A stretch of 64,000 nt of DNA from Sipunculus nudus (Eukaryota; Annelida; Sipuncula; Golfingiida; Sipunculidae). The position numbers were made by a program, and so were the translations under genes. Shown here one piece after another: positions 12,316-24,332 of the stretch. How positions within the stretch are numbered: position 1 is the first letter of the stretch; every line of letters starts with the position of its first letter. The DNA lies in NCBI GenBank assembly GCA_026874595.1, contig CM049321.1, forward strand, positions 4,767,479 to 4,831,478, in the 5' to 3' direction. Below the pieces are notes generated by a model. That model saw nothing but the letters and a program-made list of their open reading frames with translations. It had not been told where the DNA came from and searched no databases.

Positions 12316-13465
12316 TTAGTATTCTCGTCCAGAGCGAGTGCATCTGGCAGGGACAGAGTCCACAGGGTAGTTTACAGATTGCTCGGTCTGTAGAAAAGGA
12401 ATGAGTGTCTCTGGCTGAGCTGTAACCAGGGCACTTGGTGTGACAGCATCTTTGTTTGCAGTTTCATGGTCCCTGTCTGTTACATCAGGAAGAGCAGATT
12501 CTTCATTTCCAACAGTGGATGGACTCGGGTCGCCCCTAGATGCCAGGTGTCTCCCAGAAAAGGTAGTTTTACGCCCATCAGGTAAACGAACATGGGCGTA
12601 AGCTGGATTAGCAGCCTGCAGTAGGTCAACCTCTTCTACTAGAGGTTCATATTTGCTAGCCCGAACATGACGACGTAGTAGCACCTTCCCAGGTTTGGTC
12701 AGCCAGGTCGGAACAGAAGAACCACTTTCTGAACGGCGTTGATGCCCGAACATTCTCTCATGCGGAGTTGCATTGGTTGCGGTACACAGCAGGGATCTCA
12801 GGGAATGTAAGACATCTGGAAGCGTATGTTCCCAAGCTACGACAGAAAGCTCATGGGACCTGAGAGCAAGATTGACAGCTTTCCAGATAACACCACTGTA
12901 CCTTTCAATCTGCCCATTTCCTCGCGGATCGTAAGCAGTTGTACGGCTAGTGGCCACACCTCGACTATGCAGGAAGTTTGTTAGTTCTGATGACATGAAT
13001 GCAGTTCCTCTGTCAGAGTGAATATATGCTGGCAATCCAAAAGTGGAAAAGAGAGATGTAGGACACTTAATAACAGAGTCAGTATCAACATTAGGACATG
13101 GATAGGCCCAAGGAAAACGTGGTACTCATTAATGACTTCTAACAGATAGCGGTTTTTTGTGCTGGGCCCTTGAAGTCTATGTTGAGTCGCTCCAGTGGTT
13201 GGGTGGCCTTTACCAGTTTGCCTTGAAACTTCTGATATCGAGGTTTAAGCTCAGCACAAACAGGGCATGAACTACACAACTTGCGAATGTCGTCAGCTGA
13301 GTAGGGGAGGTTACGGCATTTCACAAAATGAATCATTCTAGTCACTCCTGGATGACACAGAGATTCGTGCAGATGTTTCAATGTTTTATCATCACTTGTA
13401 ACCATGGAGCACTGAATGCGAGAGAATGTATCAGGTGCTACATTCTTCTTTCCTGATCTATACAC
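12316..13465 (-). pseudogene. Integrase region, gypsy element 1 (two frames)
   Basis: The upstream frame (13139-13465) has the H2C2-type zinc-binding module (HLHESLCHPG, CSSCPVCAELKP) and reaches the first catalytic region. The downstream frame (12316-13035) holds the second and third catalytic blocks (HSDRGTAFMS and GNGQIERYSG) and a C-terminal tail. About 100 bases between them are broken. Confidence 0.75.
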
Positions 13466-13519
13466 AATGTCATAACTGTAGCTTGCAAGTTCAATGCGCC
13501 ACCTTTGGAGTTTTTCATT

Positions 13520-14271
13520 CTAGATCTTTCCTCTGTTCTGTTTGTCAAACATAAAACTGACAGATCTCTGATCAGTGACCAGTTGGAAATGATTTCCAAG
13601 CAGGTAGTGTTTCCACTTTCTCAGTGCTTCCACGATAGCGTATGCCTCCTTTTCTACAGCTGAATGGCGGCGTTCAGAGGCATTCAGTGTTCGTGAGAAA
13701 AAGTCAACAGGTCTACCATTTTGAATTAGAGTAGCAGCAATCGCAAACTCAGAGGCATCTGTCTCTACGACTATGGGAACATCCCTATCAGCTGTTACTA
13801 CTACTGCTGAGCTAATGTCCTGTTTCAGTGTTCTGAATGCTTCAACAGCTTCCTTGGCTAGAGGGAATGACTGAGATGAGACCAGTGGATGCATTTTAGT
13901 GGAGAAGCTTTGGATCCACTGAGCTTAGTAAGAGAACATTCCCAATACTCTCTCAAGTTCCTTTTTTTTTGTTTGGGGAGAGGAAGCTCAAGCAATGGTC
14001 TTAAACGTTCTGGGTCAGGTCTGTAACTGCCATGTGAGACTGTGTAGCCTAGGATGTTCAGTGTTTCTGTAGAATAAACAGTCTTTGTTTCATTGAATTC
14101 TAGCTTCTTTTGATTTGCTACTTGCAAGAATTTCTGGAGAATGTCGTCATGTTCTTGCTGATTCATGCCACAAACAGTTACATGGTCAACATAAGCGTAG
14201 GTTCCGCATAGCTTGTTTTCTGCGATTATATCATCTATTGTCCGCTGAAACGCAGCCACACCGTTTGTCAC
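13520..14271 (-). pseudogene. Reverse transcriptase (C-terminal part) and RNase H, gypsy element 1
   Basis: The first frame (13858-14271) begins at the RT palm and has the sequence YVDH where YVDD is expected, so a catalytic aspartate is lost. It continues into the thumb region. The second frame (13520-13894) is RNase H-like with VETDASEFAIAATL, SAVEKEAYAIVEAL and LVTDQRS. A frameshift separates them. Confidence 0.75.
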
Positions 14272-14386
14272 ACCAAATGGAATGCGAGTGAACTGATAGA
14301 GTTTCCCGTCGGTTTCACCAGCTCAGTATCTATATAGCTGTCAGAGCTTCCTGTATCTAGCAAAACAACAGTTTCATACTGACCGT

Positions 14387-15329
14387 TCAGTTTGCACTTA
14401 ACCAGTGTTCTCTGTAAACTGTTGTAGCAGTGACTGTCGCAAGTGTAGAAGGGACAATAGCTGACGCATTTTTTACTGGGTGCAGACCTGCAAACTTTTG
14501 AGAAATGCCCCTTCTTTTGACATCAATGGCATATCTCATCTCGAGCAGGGCACCTACTCCGAGGATGTCGAGGGTATCCACATAATAAAAACAGCTAGTT
14601 TTGTTAGTGGCCGCTGCCATTAGATTGTCACTAGGACGGGAATCACATTCATCTGGAAACAAATAACTTTCCTTGACCGTGCTAAGTGGTTTGTTTGTGG
14701 CGGCATTCAGCTTGTATGAGGACGAGTGATAAGTTGCACTTTGTTTTTGAGCACTCTCAAGTGATCTGGCTTGATCAAAAGCAGTGTGCAGTGTCACAGT
14801 TGTGTTCTGTAGAAGCCTTTGGCGTATGGAATTAGACTGAAGTCCATTAATGAAGGCATCACCAATGTAGTCATTCCGGTTTTGATCTGCATCAACGGCC
14901 TGAAAGTTACATTCTTTACTCAGTGACTTCAGAACTTGTATATATGCATCTAGGCTTTCAGTAGCCTCCTGGCGTCTAGTGGCACGAACATGACGTGCAA
15001 ATACCTCTTTTTTAGGTTTCACGTATAGGGTGTTGAGCATTTCTATTGCAGCAGTATATGTTTCAACCTCAGCAATAAAGTCGAACACGTCAGCAGATAT
15101 ATAGTTTACGAGAGTTTTGAGTTTCATGTTTTCGAAGTCAGTCCCCACTTTTCGGGTTTAATGACGCCAATAAAGTTTTCAAAAATTCTGTAAAAGTGGG
15201 TCCATCGTTTGGCTGTTTCTGGGTGAGGCGGGTCGATTTCAAACACTTGAGGACGTAGCAGGCGTTCCATTTCTGATGATTAAATTGTGGTGATTGAGAA
15301 GATAGTAAGGATAACTCAAATTCACTCAT
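14387..15329 (-). pseudogene. gag-like region, gypsy element 1 (frameshifted)
   Basis: Two overlapping frames cover a helical gag-like protein with a YVKPKKEVFARHVRATRRQE stretch, typical of retrotransposon gag proteins that precede zinc knuckles. The cysteine-rich zinc-knuckle region near 14500-14600 is split between frames. The aspartic-protease start is visible only as a fragment near 14340-14390. Confidence 0.6.
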
Positions 15330-15475
15330 GAACCCTAGTGTAGGCTTTAATCATCAGAAAACTAAACATATAACCTACAAAGAAAGAAACAAAAACTATT
15401 ATTCCTACTACACATGCATAAGAAACAAAAAAACTACAATGACTGCATAGAAATGAGTTCATACAGATCACAACA
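15286..15475 (-). repeat. 5' LTR of the minus-strand gypsy element
   Basis: 190 bp, beginning TGTTGTGA and ending CACCACA on the minus strand. Its last 50 bp are repeated at 12125-12174. The first gag-frame ATG of the element lies inside it. Confidence 0.7.
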
Positions 15476-15604
15476 ATCGGGTTTCATTTAAGTTGATATA
15501 ACTGTACTATAGTAGCTGTTTGTTATACTCAGAAATGGCGACCGTAAAATTGTATTTCAGGGATATATGTCACAGTAAAGTAAGGAGCTGTGGTTAGTGC
15601 AGAG

Positions 15605-15640
15605 TTTTTTTGGGGGGGGGGGGGGGGGAGGGGGGGTGTC
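15605..15640 (+). repeat. T- and G-rich homopolymer tract
   Basis: A run of T followed by about 25 G with one A interruption. It is a likely assembly-difficult region and a candidate G-quadruplex on the + strand. Confidence 0.8.
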
Positions 15641-18600
15641 CAGGATTTTGGAAAATCTGGGGTCACACTCAGGAAGACTAATGAGTAATTCCAAAAAAAA
15701 AAATATCATCTCCGACAAAAATGGGGCGGGAATTTAAGCCGCAAAACTAAAATAGGGGAGGCTTGCCATACTCCTTGGACCCCTTTTTGTATCATGTACA
15801 AACTGAAGTGTATATATGAAAATGGTACAGGGAAAAATTTAAAAAGAAAGTAAATGATCAATTGAATTTGCGCCTGTAATAAATCAAAAACAGGGAACAA
15901 AAAGAAAATCGTATAGAGGAACACTGTAACACTCTCCTGTATGTGTTTACCTGTTGTGCTATTTAGAATGAAGATATAAAATACGGTCACTCAAAAAGAT
16001 GTAACAACTAGGTATCCTTCTGTCTAGAGGCCGTTTCTATTAAAAAAACTCGTAAGTAAGGCTCTGTGGAATGACAGAACTGCTAACCCTCATAGTTTAT
16101 CAAAGACAAAATGTGTTACACTTCGAGAATAAAAAAAAACTTTCCATTTCCAATGCACATCCGCATTCATTAAGTTCTAACTGGAAAAAAAAATTCTGCT
16201 AGTAATTTATCTTTATCTTGATTCATTCGTGATACAATATAATTCAGTGGTCTAAAAATACTGTCTTCATTTCGTTCATACCTACACCATTGATGTATTT
16301 AGAAACCTAGATGCATTGTCAGGAAATGATCTCATTACCCACTATTCTAAAAACAGAGTCGCATTCGAGCGAGTACGGTTCAGTGCAATATGCAAGTAGA
16401 AGCTAGAATCATAGATAACAACCTTGGCAAAAGTAACGTGCATATGTCTGTCATGCACTGCATCTCATGTTTCCTCAGTTCGGACAATTCCCGCAATTGC
16501 TCACCAGCAACACCTAGTGTTCATAATTTAGATCATTATTTTTGTTGTTTAAAGGTGCTCATTCACCTAACTTTTGAAATAGAATTTATGTGATTTCTTG
16601 CTTCCTCTCTGTATATAATAATGATCTAAGGGTAATTCTGGTTATGAAACTTTTCTTTTAACGCCTTCGTGAAGGATGTATGAACTCATTTATCAACAAT
16701 ATGTTTGTAAACACATATAACAAGCAATGTTGACAAACTGGAAAAAAACATGAAACCTAAGGTGGTTGGTGAAGGCAGAAAGGTTACTTGTTGCAAAACG
16801 CCATTTGCAAAGCACTGGCTAATCCGACTTGCTACCAGATGCGCCCTTGTTGAATTTGTTTTTGGTTATTATGGCGGGCTCCCACAAATTATAAAGACGT
16901 TGATATAATAAAAAAAATCCAGCAGCCTGTGTGCGGTGATATCCACGTTTTCTGACCCATTTTTTACTTAAAAAAACACTCGAGGGATTACCTTTATTTT
17001 ATAAAGTCAGAAAGATGATTGGGCCCCTTTAAGATAGTTTAACTTTACAAGCACGGGCGTATGGAGATATGTTGTGGGTTGTGCATATTGACCAGTGGAT
17101 AAGCATAAAGCAAATATATATTGGTATTGTAGTTAAAACTGCAATTAGACTTGCTCCTATTTATGAATATGTATGCTTGGGTATTATCTATATAGGATTG
17201 ATTAATATTTTTTTTAATTGAACCCGATTTTCAGGCAATCTTAGGCACCTAGGATATCTCTAATGCTATAGATGATGTGCATTATTTTAATCCTTATGCA
17301 GCTTGAGGAATTGTTATTAAATGAATACAGTAGTCCACCTGAGCGTTGTATTTTTTCATATTAAAACTGATTTCTTATTCTTAACAGATATACCCGTGCG
17401 TATTTGCAAGTGGTGTGCCATTTAATCAATTGTACCGCTGATTGGTCGATTCCTTTCATTCTATATTATATATATTGCATCTTTGCAAAATGGATCAAAA
17501 TCAATTATGCATGCACATACAAAGTCCTGTTTTCCAGAATACAAATCTCAGCCTGTGAGGCATATTAGAAATCGGGACCACTAGGTAGTGATACTGTGAA
17601 CAACCTTACAACCAAATCTTATTCAGCGACCAGGTGTCCTCTGCGAAGCCGTTACCTTGACTTTTCAGCAAGATGTACAAGACAGACTCGACTGGATTGA
17701 CTCGATCAGTGTTTAGGTATAATTCTATACAGCACATTCCCCAATAATGGAGAATTAAGGTACATAAAATAATCGATTAATAGTCGATCACCCGTCTTTT
17801 TATTTATTCAATCATTGAACCTGATATTACAACAAATACCTACCACCAGTACATGTATTTTCTAATTGTATCCTCCAGCCAGAGGTCATTTTTACTCACA
17901 ACAATCGTCATCTGTGTCACACTGCACAAGATCGGATTCAAAGGTAATGACTCTGCTGTTTAGGGATTGAATGCACCAGGGTTTCTAAATACATCTGCGG
18001 TGTAGTTATAAATATAGTGAAGATTGCAATGTAGTCCGATCAGGTGTGTTAGATAAGAATTGCTTCAATGCAAATTACATAAACATGGATGTTTTATGGT
18101 TAGGATTTTACGGAATTAGTTGTATTTTGTAAGCAAACGTATGTGGAATGTAAACAGGTGTTTCTTTGACATGTAACAAATTTTGATTTTAAAGTTTGAC
18201 AATCAAGACAAATAATACGAGACGTCCCACAGTGCCCAAACAGAAGATATTTGTGTCGAGTAGAAATGATCTCTGGTGGAAGGGTGCCATCTGTGTATGT
18301 AAAAGCCCTGGTGCATTGTGGGTGTAAGATTTTGACGCCCACAAACCCTAAGCAGCAGAGTCGTACTCTGGGTCCCCTACGACCGACTAGCTCCAACGAC
18401 CTCTTTTCATGATCATTCACAATGAGGTTGCTTCACTGTCGTCTGCGGTGCTTAGGCCGGCGCGTCTTTGACAAAGAGAAACATCCACATGCGACATTCG
18501 GAACACCTCGGCCGAGTTCGCTAGAAGCCGACGGATTCGGTCGAGGTGTTTAATGCCACATGCGGAACATTCTAGTTTGATCGTTGTCGATCCATCGGAT

Positions 18601-20429
18601 TCAGTCGAGGTATTTCGAGTGGAAACATAGTGTCAGTTTTTGCCGATAGGCGTCTCCAGTTAAGTTGAGAAGTCAATTAAACAAATTAAAATTCATAAAA
18701 ATTTAGAGTCTCTGCACGGGGTCATATCTCTATATTCAAATGTGCTTGTTGGTGTGCAGCTAAAAACATGGTTGGCGTTAAAATAAAGGATTAGTCCCAG
18801 CAAAAATTTCATGACAATTTGTTTCCATCTTTTATTTCAGCAAACTCAAAGCAAGCAAAGTAATGAACCAAGTATCCAGCTGGAATATATATGTGTGTAT
18901 AATACTTATTTCTGCACCTTATTTCCTAATAAGACAAATTTTGTATTGTAGCAATAGTTATAACCTGATATAACGTGGAAATCACGTATAACAGTTAGTT
19001 TATAGCTGTTGACAAATTTAGGACAATACCTCAAAATTTCCCCTTTTGACTCCTTTAATGAAAAAAAATAAAATCAAAGGTATAGTTTGTCAGGCACCGC
19101 GCGGATCAATTTTAACTCCCCCCACCCCCCCCCCCCCACCGCATCAAAATATTTTTATTTTGATTTTTAAAAGAAATTTTCCAACTTTGAGCTCCAGCCG
19201 TTCGGACATTTCTTTCAAAAATTTAAAAATGATACAATTTTGATAAGTGGTTTGATATGTGGTGCTTTTACCTATTTAGCAAAACAATTCTGTTATCATC
19301 ATGCTCCTACCTGATCATATATGACATTTTTATCGAAACTTACCCCCCCCCCCCCCTAAAAAAAGTTGAAAGTGCATATTTCACGTGAAACCATGACGAC
19401 AACAAAATACATACCTATAATGGTTTAAATAAAGTCTTGAAGAAACTGGTCATGCGCCAATTAGGGTTTAAAATGTAAACATTATATTATTTAATTATTT
19501 AGGTGTCCGAGAAAGGCTTGTATCAAAATTAATACGGACTTATTAATAAAATGTTCTACTATGTGTCGCCGATCTCCATACCAAGGTTTCTCTCACTTCC
19601 TGTCAAAACCACCAAACCGTCACTCTTGTATTGCTCCAGTACCTGCTGCCACTGAATTTAAACTAATATTTACTCATGATACTGATAGCTTAATAACCAC
19701 TGTTATAACTAGAATACGGGTAGTCTACAAGCGGCTACGCGTATCCGCCGATATCCGAGTGGGTCGGTTGAAGTGAGGCATAGATTGAGTGGCAAGGGGA
19801 TTATAGAGTGAGATGTGTTGCATATTAGCATGGGTGTGTGCTAGTAAACATGATTGTAGGTTGCGCAAACTGATATTTGAAAGAGAAAGCTATTAAAGAT
19901 GTATACATATGCAAAATTGGAAGTGGAAAAGTCGTACCACACCAGAGATATGCTCCATTTTTACCCTAGGCAGATGAACAGATGGACTTCATGCAAAATG
20001 GTTGTAAGTTAGGCCACCAAACTTATATGAGCTGTAGAGCTATGTAAGATCTATAGTGATGCAAAATCTGGGCCCAATACCTCAAACCAGTCCTGAGATA
20101 TTAGCATGTATTTCTGCAGCCGAAATGTGCATGTTGGAGGAATCACCTGCAACAAACGTATACAATGAAAAGATTATTAGTATTGTGGCTGAAAATCAAC
20201 TTCTTCAGGAAGCAGAGACCGCCCCCCCCCCCTCACCTTTTTTATTTATAACTTTTAAAATGGAAAGTAGAACAGATAGCGATTAATAATGAAAAAAGAG
20301 ACGAATTTCGCGTCATAATACCTTTTGAACTACCCTGGTTTGCACCACTGCAGCCTAAAGGTTCAAATGATTTTACACTATACGGATGCTCGTCTTTGGA
20401 AGGTATATGAGTTGTATAAGGGTGTTTGT

Positions 20430-20440
<11 letters not shown>

Positions 20441-20524
<84 letters not shown>

Positions 20525-20538
20525 GGATACATACATAT

Positions 20539-20578
<40 letters not shown>

Positions 20579-20580
20579 GT
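20441..20580 (+). repeat. Compound (CT)n(AT)n(AC)n(AT)n microsatellite
   Basis: CT dinucleotides, then TA dinucleotides, a short CA block and TA dinucleotides again. It lies inside the unit-3-specific segment. Confidence 0.95.
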
Positions 20581-20810
20581 TAATAAATTATGTATATCAT
20601 AAAATACATCAAAGCATTATTTTCACTACCCGCATATTTTGTGTCTTCCAACACAACTCAGTAACCTTAGAACTGCCACTTCTTTGTGGTCGAAACCTGC
20701 GGGTATAATTAAAAAAATTTTTGATGTCTTTATGAACTAATAGCAGTTTTACTTTTTATATAGGCATCGAGCACTTTGATCCTCAACGGCAAACAAACCC
20801 TCTCAGTAAT

Positions 20811-21016
20811 CAGGGGCGGATCTATGATTTAGGAAAAGGAGTGGTCCAACCCAAGAGGAGTGATGACAAATAAAAAAAGGACCCCAGGTCCGGAAAAGAG
20901 GGGGAGGCCAAGTCGCAAAAATTGGCCTGAAACCCTTATAAAAGGTTGCAGTGGCTGTAAAGGGGGGGGGGGTGCGATCCGGACCCCCTGGACCCTTCCC
21001 CTGGAACCGCTTCTGG
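20811..21016 (+). mobile_element. MITE with CAGGGGCGGATC-type terminal inverted repeats
   Basis: The most complete copy of the family: it starts CAGGGGCGGATC and ends GGAACCGCTTCTGG, which are imperfect inverted repeats of each other. It is flanked by TAAT on both sides. The 206-bp body has no coding capacity. The right flank is a long (TA)n array. A DNA-transposon-derived MITE is the best fit; the superfamily was not determined. Confidence 0.6.
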
Positions 21017-21017
21017 T

Positions 21018-21026
21018 AATATATAT

Positions 21027-21083
<57 letters not shown>
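21018..21083 (+). repeat. (TA)n microsatellite
   Basis: Pure TA array immediately 3' of the MITE, with one A interruption. Confidence 0.95.
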
Positions 21084-21085
<2 letters not shown>

Positions 21086-21633
21086 CCAAGCTTCTCCCAG
21101 TCTACGCAATACGGCCGCCCCACCCTGTATTATTTTACACTAAAACTCCACCAGCTTTAAGGTCAGCGCGGTCTAACCATTATAACTGGAACGTGAAGCT
21201 CAAGAAGACACGCGGGGAGTCACAGTAAACACCACATGCCCACGATCCAGCAGGTAAAATATATGCACCCCTATGCAGAGGAACACTCGGGCATTGTTTG
21301 CTGGGTTTCCACATGGCTAATAGCGGACCATAAGACTTAATTAATGATATATTCAGGAATTATGCAACTTTTTTTAGGAAATTTTTATTTATAAAATATT
21401 ACATTTAGTGAGATTATAATGAGAATTTTATATTTCGATACATTCCAGAGTGACGTCACCCGGGAAAAGAATAAGGGCACAACAGACCGGCAATTCCAAT
21501 TATTACAAGACAGCAAAAGATTTTTTTCAAGAGCGGGGCTGGCCAAATATAAATCACAGGAAGTGGAGTTTGTAAGGGTTGGCAAAAAACCGTTAGTATA
21601 TCCTTGGTATGCATTACTCAATAGTTACAAAAA

Positions 21634-22303
21634 ATGGCCAGCCTGACTGCGTCTGTAATACTTGCAATCGCCGTTAGAGCGCTTATCGTTAGAGTTCTAT
21701 TCACCGCTGAGTCAGAAAAACAGATCTTTGAGGAAAGGATGGAAGCGACCAATGCTCCTTCGATAGGTTTAGATAGTCTTTCTTTTAATGGGACCGGACA
21801 ACTGCTGAAACAGCGAGGAAAAGGTGTTTGTATCAGTGGACTTTTGACCAACATGGAGCCAGTGTGCGGGCAGGGATGACTGAGAACGTTGACGGGACTT
21901 CCGCCCGCCAGTTTACCGAAAATACTCGATGAACAGTGGAAACACATCGAGGACGCGCGCGGCTGGATGTCGATGTTGCATGTGGAAACATTAACCATGA
22001 TGCAATGGGACCATGGTATTTTTGGCACCGTCGGGGAGATCGGAGATTACTGGGGGAAATATTCTTCCGTTCTGGCATCTTTCACAAACACTGACTTCGG
22101 AGAAAGGATTTTTATCTGTGACATTTTTTTATCCTAAATATCTGCATCTACAATTAAAACTTTTGAAGCCCGCAAGGCAGGGATTCGAAGAAAATTGGAT
22201 TTCCTTATTCGCTAAAGATGAAGCTAAAAGGGCGAGAATATTCGACGACAGCTCCCTGTTGGAAATTTACTTATTACATAAAGGAGTTGTAACATTAGTT
22301 TGA
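21634..22303 (+). pseudogene. Methyltransferase-like gene copy 3, multiply broken
   Basis: The ATG at 21634 corresponds to the start of copy 1 and the membrane anchor is recognisable, with changes such as G-to-R inside the hydrophobic segment. A C-to-A change converts TGC to TGA at about 21877. The frame resumes to about 22137, with a 9-base in-frame loss near 21980, and is then frameshifted near 22130. At about 22261 the sequence jumps to the region just after the copy 1 stop, deleting roughly 560 bp that encode YSIDGSH, LRPGG and MDD. No functional enzyme is possible. Confidence 0.85.
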
Positions 22304-22689
22304 CAAACATGTAAAATCTGCAGTTGTGTAGGCCCTCAGCCGCTGTTTAGCATAAACCCGTACATAAATATGAATTTGTTACAAGAACAATTACAACTGC
22401 ACAATGAGTAAAAGTACACTATGCCATCAATTTGAATTACTGTCAGGTCAATGGTGAAAGTGGGTTTCTTAGGAATAATGGAAAGCTGTACATGAATACT
22501 TGCAGATTAAACATGAATTACCACATTTTAAAAAATTATGCATTCTACTTTTTTTTACAACAATTCTTATTACATTGGTTAATATATGATAATGGGGAAA
22601 GGTCGAACTAATAATATAATGAATTCAAAAACAGTAACCACTTTAAGGAGCAAGCTGAAATATATTTATTTTCAACTTTAATTATTGAA

Positions 22690-22762
22690 ACAAGAACAGT
22701 TGACACGATATATTTAACAATGATTGTAGTAAACCAAATACAATATATCAATATATGCTACC

Positions 22763-22822
<60 letters not shown>

Positions 22823-23880
22823 AAGAAATGAAATACGCTGAATAAGAATAAATAATTTCCGTAGTTTCCCATTGTGAATATTGAAATGAAAATGCCGCTG
22901 ACACACAATTTATCTAATAATAGTTGTAAGGTAATGAGCAAAATACAGTTAGGAAAGCCAGATCCACATCAACGTTCTTTTATTACATGCAACCAAAAAT
23001 GTATAACATTAGTTATGAAATAAGCTTCATAAGAATGAATAATTCCCGTGGTTTTACACGATAAGACAAAAAACTCACACAAACCTCTACCTACAAGTTA
23101 CCCCATTGTGAATATGGAAATAAAAAAAGTCACACAATACATATAATAATAATTGTAAGGTATTAAACCAAAAGTAGTTAGGACAGCCAGATGGACATCA
23201 GTGTCCTTTCATTTTATTTAACCGAAATATGATGTAGAATTAAGATAAGTATGAAATACACATCATAGGAATCCACTTCATAGGAATAAATGATTACCGT
23301 AGTTTTTGCACGATGAAAAACATCCAATACCTACAAGTCGCCCCATTGAGAATATTGCAATAAAAAAGCCGTTGACACACAATTGATGAAACAGAAGGTT
23401 CACAAAACCCAATACCTTGAAGTCGCCCAACTGTGAATATTGCAATAAAAAAGCTGTTGCTACACAATATATCTAATGATAACTGTAAAGTATTAAGCAA
23501 AATACAGTTGAACAGCCGAATCGACATCAACCTACTTTCATTGTATGTAACCCAAAACATGATGTATAACATTAGAATGAAATACACTGAATAGGTATAA
23601 ATAATTCCCGTAGTCTTACACAATGAAAATGAAGACTCACACAAACGTTTGCCTTCAAGTTACCCCATTGTTAATATCGGGATAAAAAGCCGTTGACACA
23701 CAATATATCTAAAATAATTGTTAGGTATCAAGAATAATACGGTTAGAAAAGCCGGATCGACATCAACGTTCTTTCCTTGTATGTGACACAAATAATGATG
23801 TATAAAATAAAAATGAAATGCACAATGAGACAGAAGGCTCACAAACACCTGCTACAAGTTGCCCTATTGTGAATAAGGAA
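22690..23880 (+). repeat. Diverged tandem repeat, period about 235 bp
   Basis: A signature ending in CCATTGTGAATATTG recurs at about 22868, 23101, 23341, 23428, 23662 and 23866. Each is followed by GACACACAAT, then TAATTGTAAGGTAT, then GCCAGAT.GACATCAA and a pyrimidine-rich stretch. Spacings are 233, 240, 87, 234 and 204, so one copy is truncated. The array interrupts the space between unit 3 and the 3' end of the ankyrin gene. Confidence 0.75.
22766..22816 (+). repeat. (TA)n microsatellite
   Basis: TA array embedded at the start of the 235-bp tandem repeat region. Confidence 0.95.
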
Positions 23881-24140
23881 CAATCCTGTTCATAGAAATA
23901 TTTGGTCAGTGTTATCTCTAATACTTTAGTAAAAGTACAATATATTGGTTATATGATTTTATTATACGAATATCATTTTGCCGACATTGCTTGTATACCA
24001 TATATTATACCATATGACAAACTAGCATAATTTTTAAATAATACTTTTTTAGGTCTCAGCTGCACTACCTATAGGACTATACATTATAATAAATATATTC
24101 CTCTATATATTTCCTTTGTCTTAATATATATTTATATATA

Positions 24141-24146
24141 TTTATT
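24141..24146 (-). terminator. Candidate polyadenylation signal of the CARD-ankyrin gene
   Basis: TTTATT on the + strand gives AATAAA on the minus strand, 94 bases after the predicted stop codon at 24240. AT-rich context makes the hexamer frequent by chance. Confidence 0.4.
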
Positions 24147-24239
24147 AGTTTTTCTTATACAAACATACATAGTCTTTTCTTGTTACTTGCTTGCTCTCAA
24201 TTTTTCATTATTAACAATATGAAACTGCTGCAAACGATT

Positions 24240-24332
24240 TCATATCTGCATTTGTCGGTCCACTTTTGTTTCCGTCAGATTCATCTTCTCCAATAATTTC
24301 TTGTAAACTTTTTCATGGAAAGTATTCAGGTG
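24240..24332 (-). CDS. Exon 36: terminal exon with stop codon
   Basis: Acceptor CAATTTTGTAG, then HLNTFHEKVYKKLLEKMN and LTETKVDRQMQI before TGA at 24240-24242. The segment is amphipathic and may form a short coiled coil with exon 35. A candidate AATAAA lies 94 bases downstream. Confidence 0.6.
   Translation of the reverse strand, partial: HLNTFHEKVYKKLLEKMNLTETKVDRQMQI

Larger units (their letters stand above)
12125..15475 (-). mobile_element. Degraded Ty3/gypsy LTR retrotransposon (minus strand)
   Basis: The element runs from the right-hand LTR (5' LTR of the element) to a remnant of the 3' LTR. Between them, in minus-strand order, are gag-like sequence with remnants of cysteine-rich knuckles, the C-terminal half of reverse transcriptase, RNase H and integrase, all broken by frameshifts and stops. 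The protease and N-terminal half of the RT appear deleted. The flanks CTCGG (12120-12124) and ATCGG (15476-15480) are a near-perfect 5-bp target duplication, and unit 1 at about 4100-4115 shows the uninterrupted site. At about 3.35 kb it is much shorter than a full gypsy element. Confidence 0.85.
7570..18376 (+). repeat. Tandem duplication unit 2
   Basis: This unit begins with a block (7570-7880) that is repeated at 18377-18680, then repeats the whole 5' flank, the methyltransferase-like gene (a frameshifted copy at 10821-11853) and the 3' flank. It is longer than unit 1 because of a gypsy insertion (12125-15475), an insertion of about 220 bp near 8713-8930, and smaller insertions near 16890-16990 and 17600-17760. 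No other coding sequence is supported in the flanks. Confidence 0.85.
18377..22336 (+). repeat. Tandem duplication unit 3 (rearranged, 3' truncated)
   Basis: Homology to units 1 and 2 covers 18377-19345, 20811-21300 and 21300-22336 and then stops abruptly inside the 3' flank. The stretch 19350-20810 is not shared with the other units and replaces their corresponding segment. A block present in units 1 and 2 (about 570 bp, unit 1 1900-2480) is missing near 21300. The gene copy it carries is a pseudogene. The unit appears to be the most decayed of the three. Confidence 0.8.
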
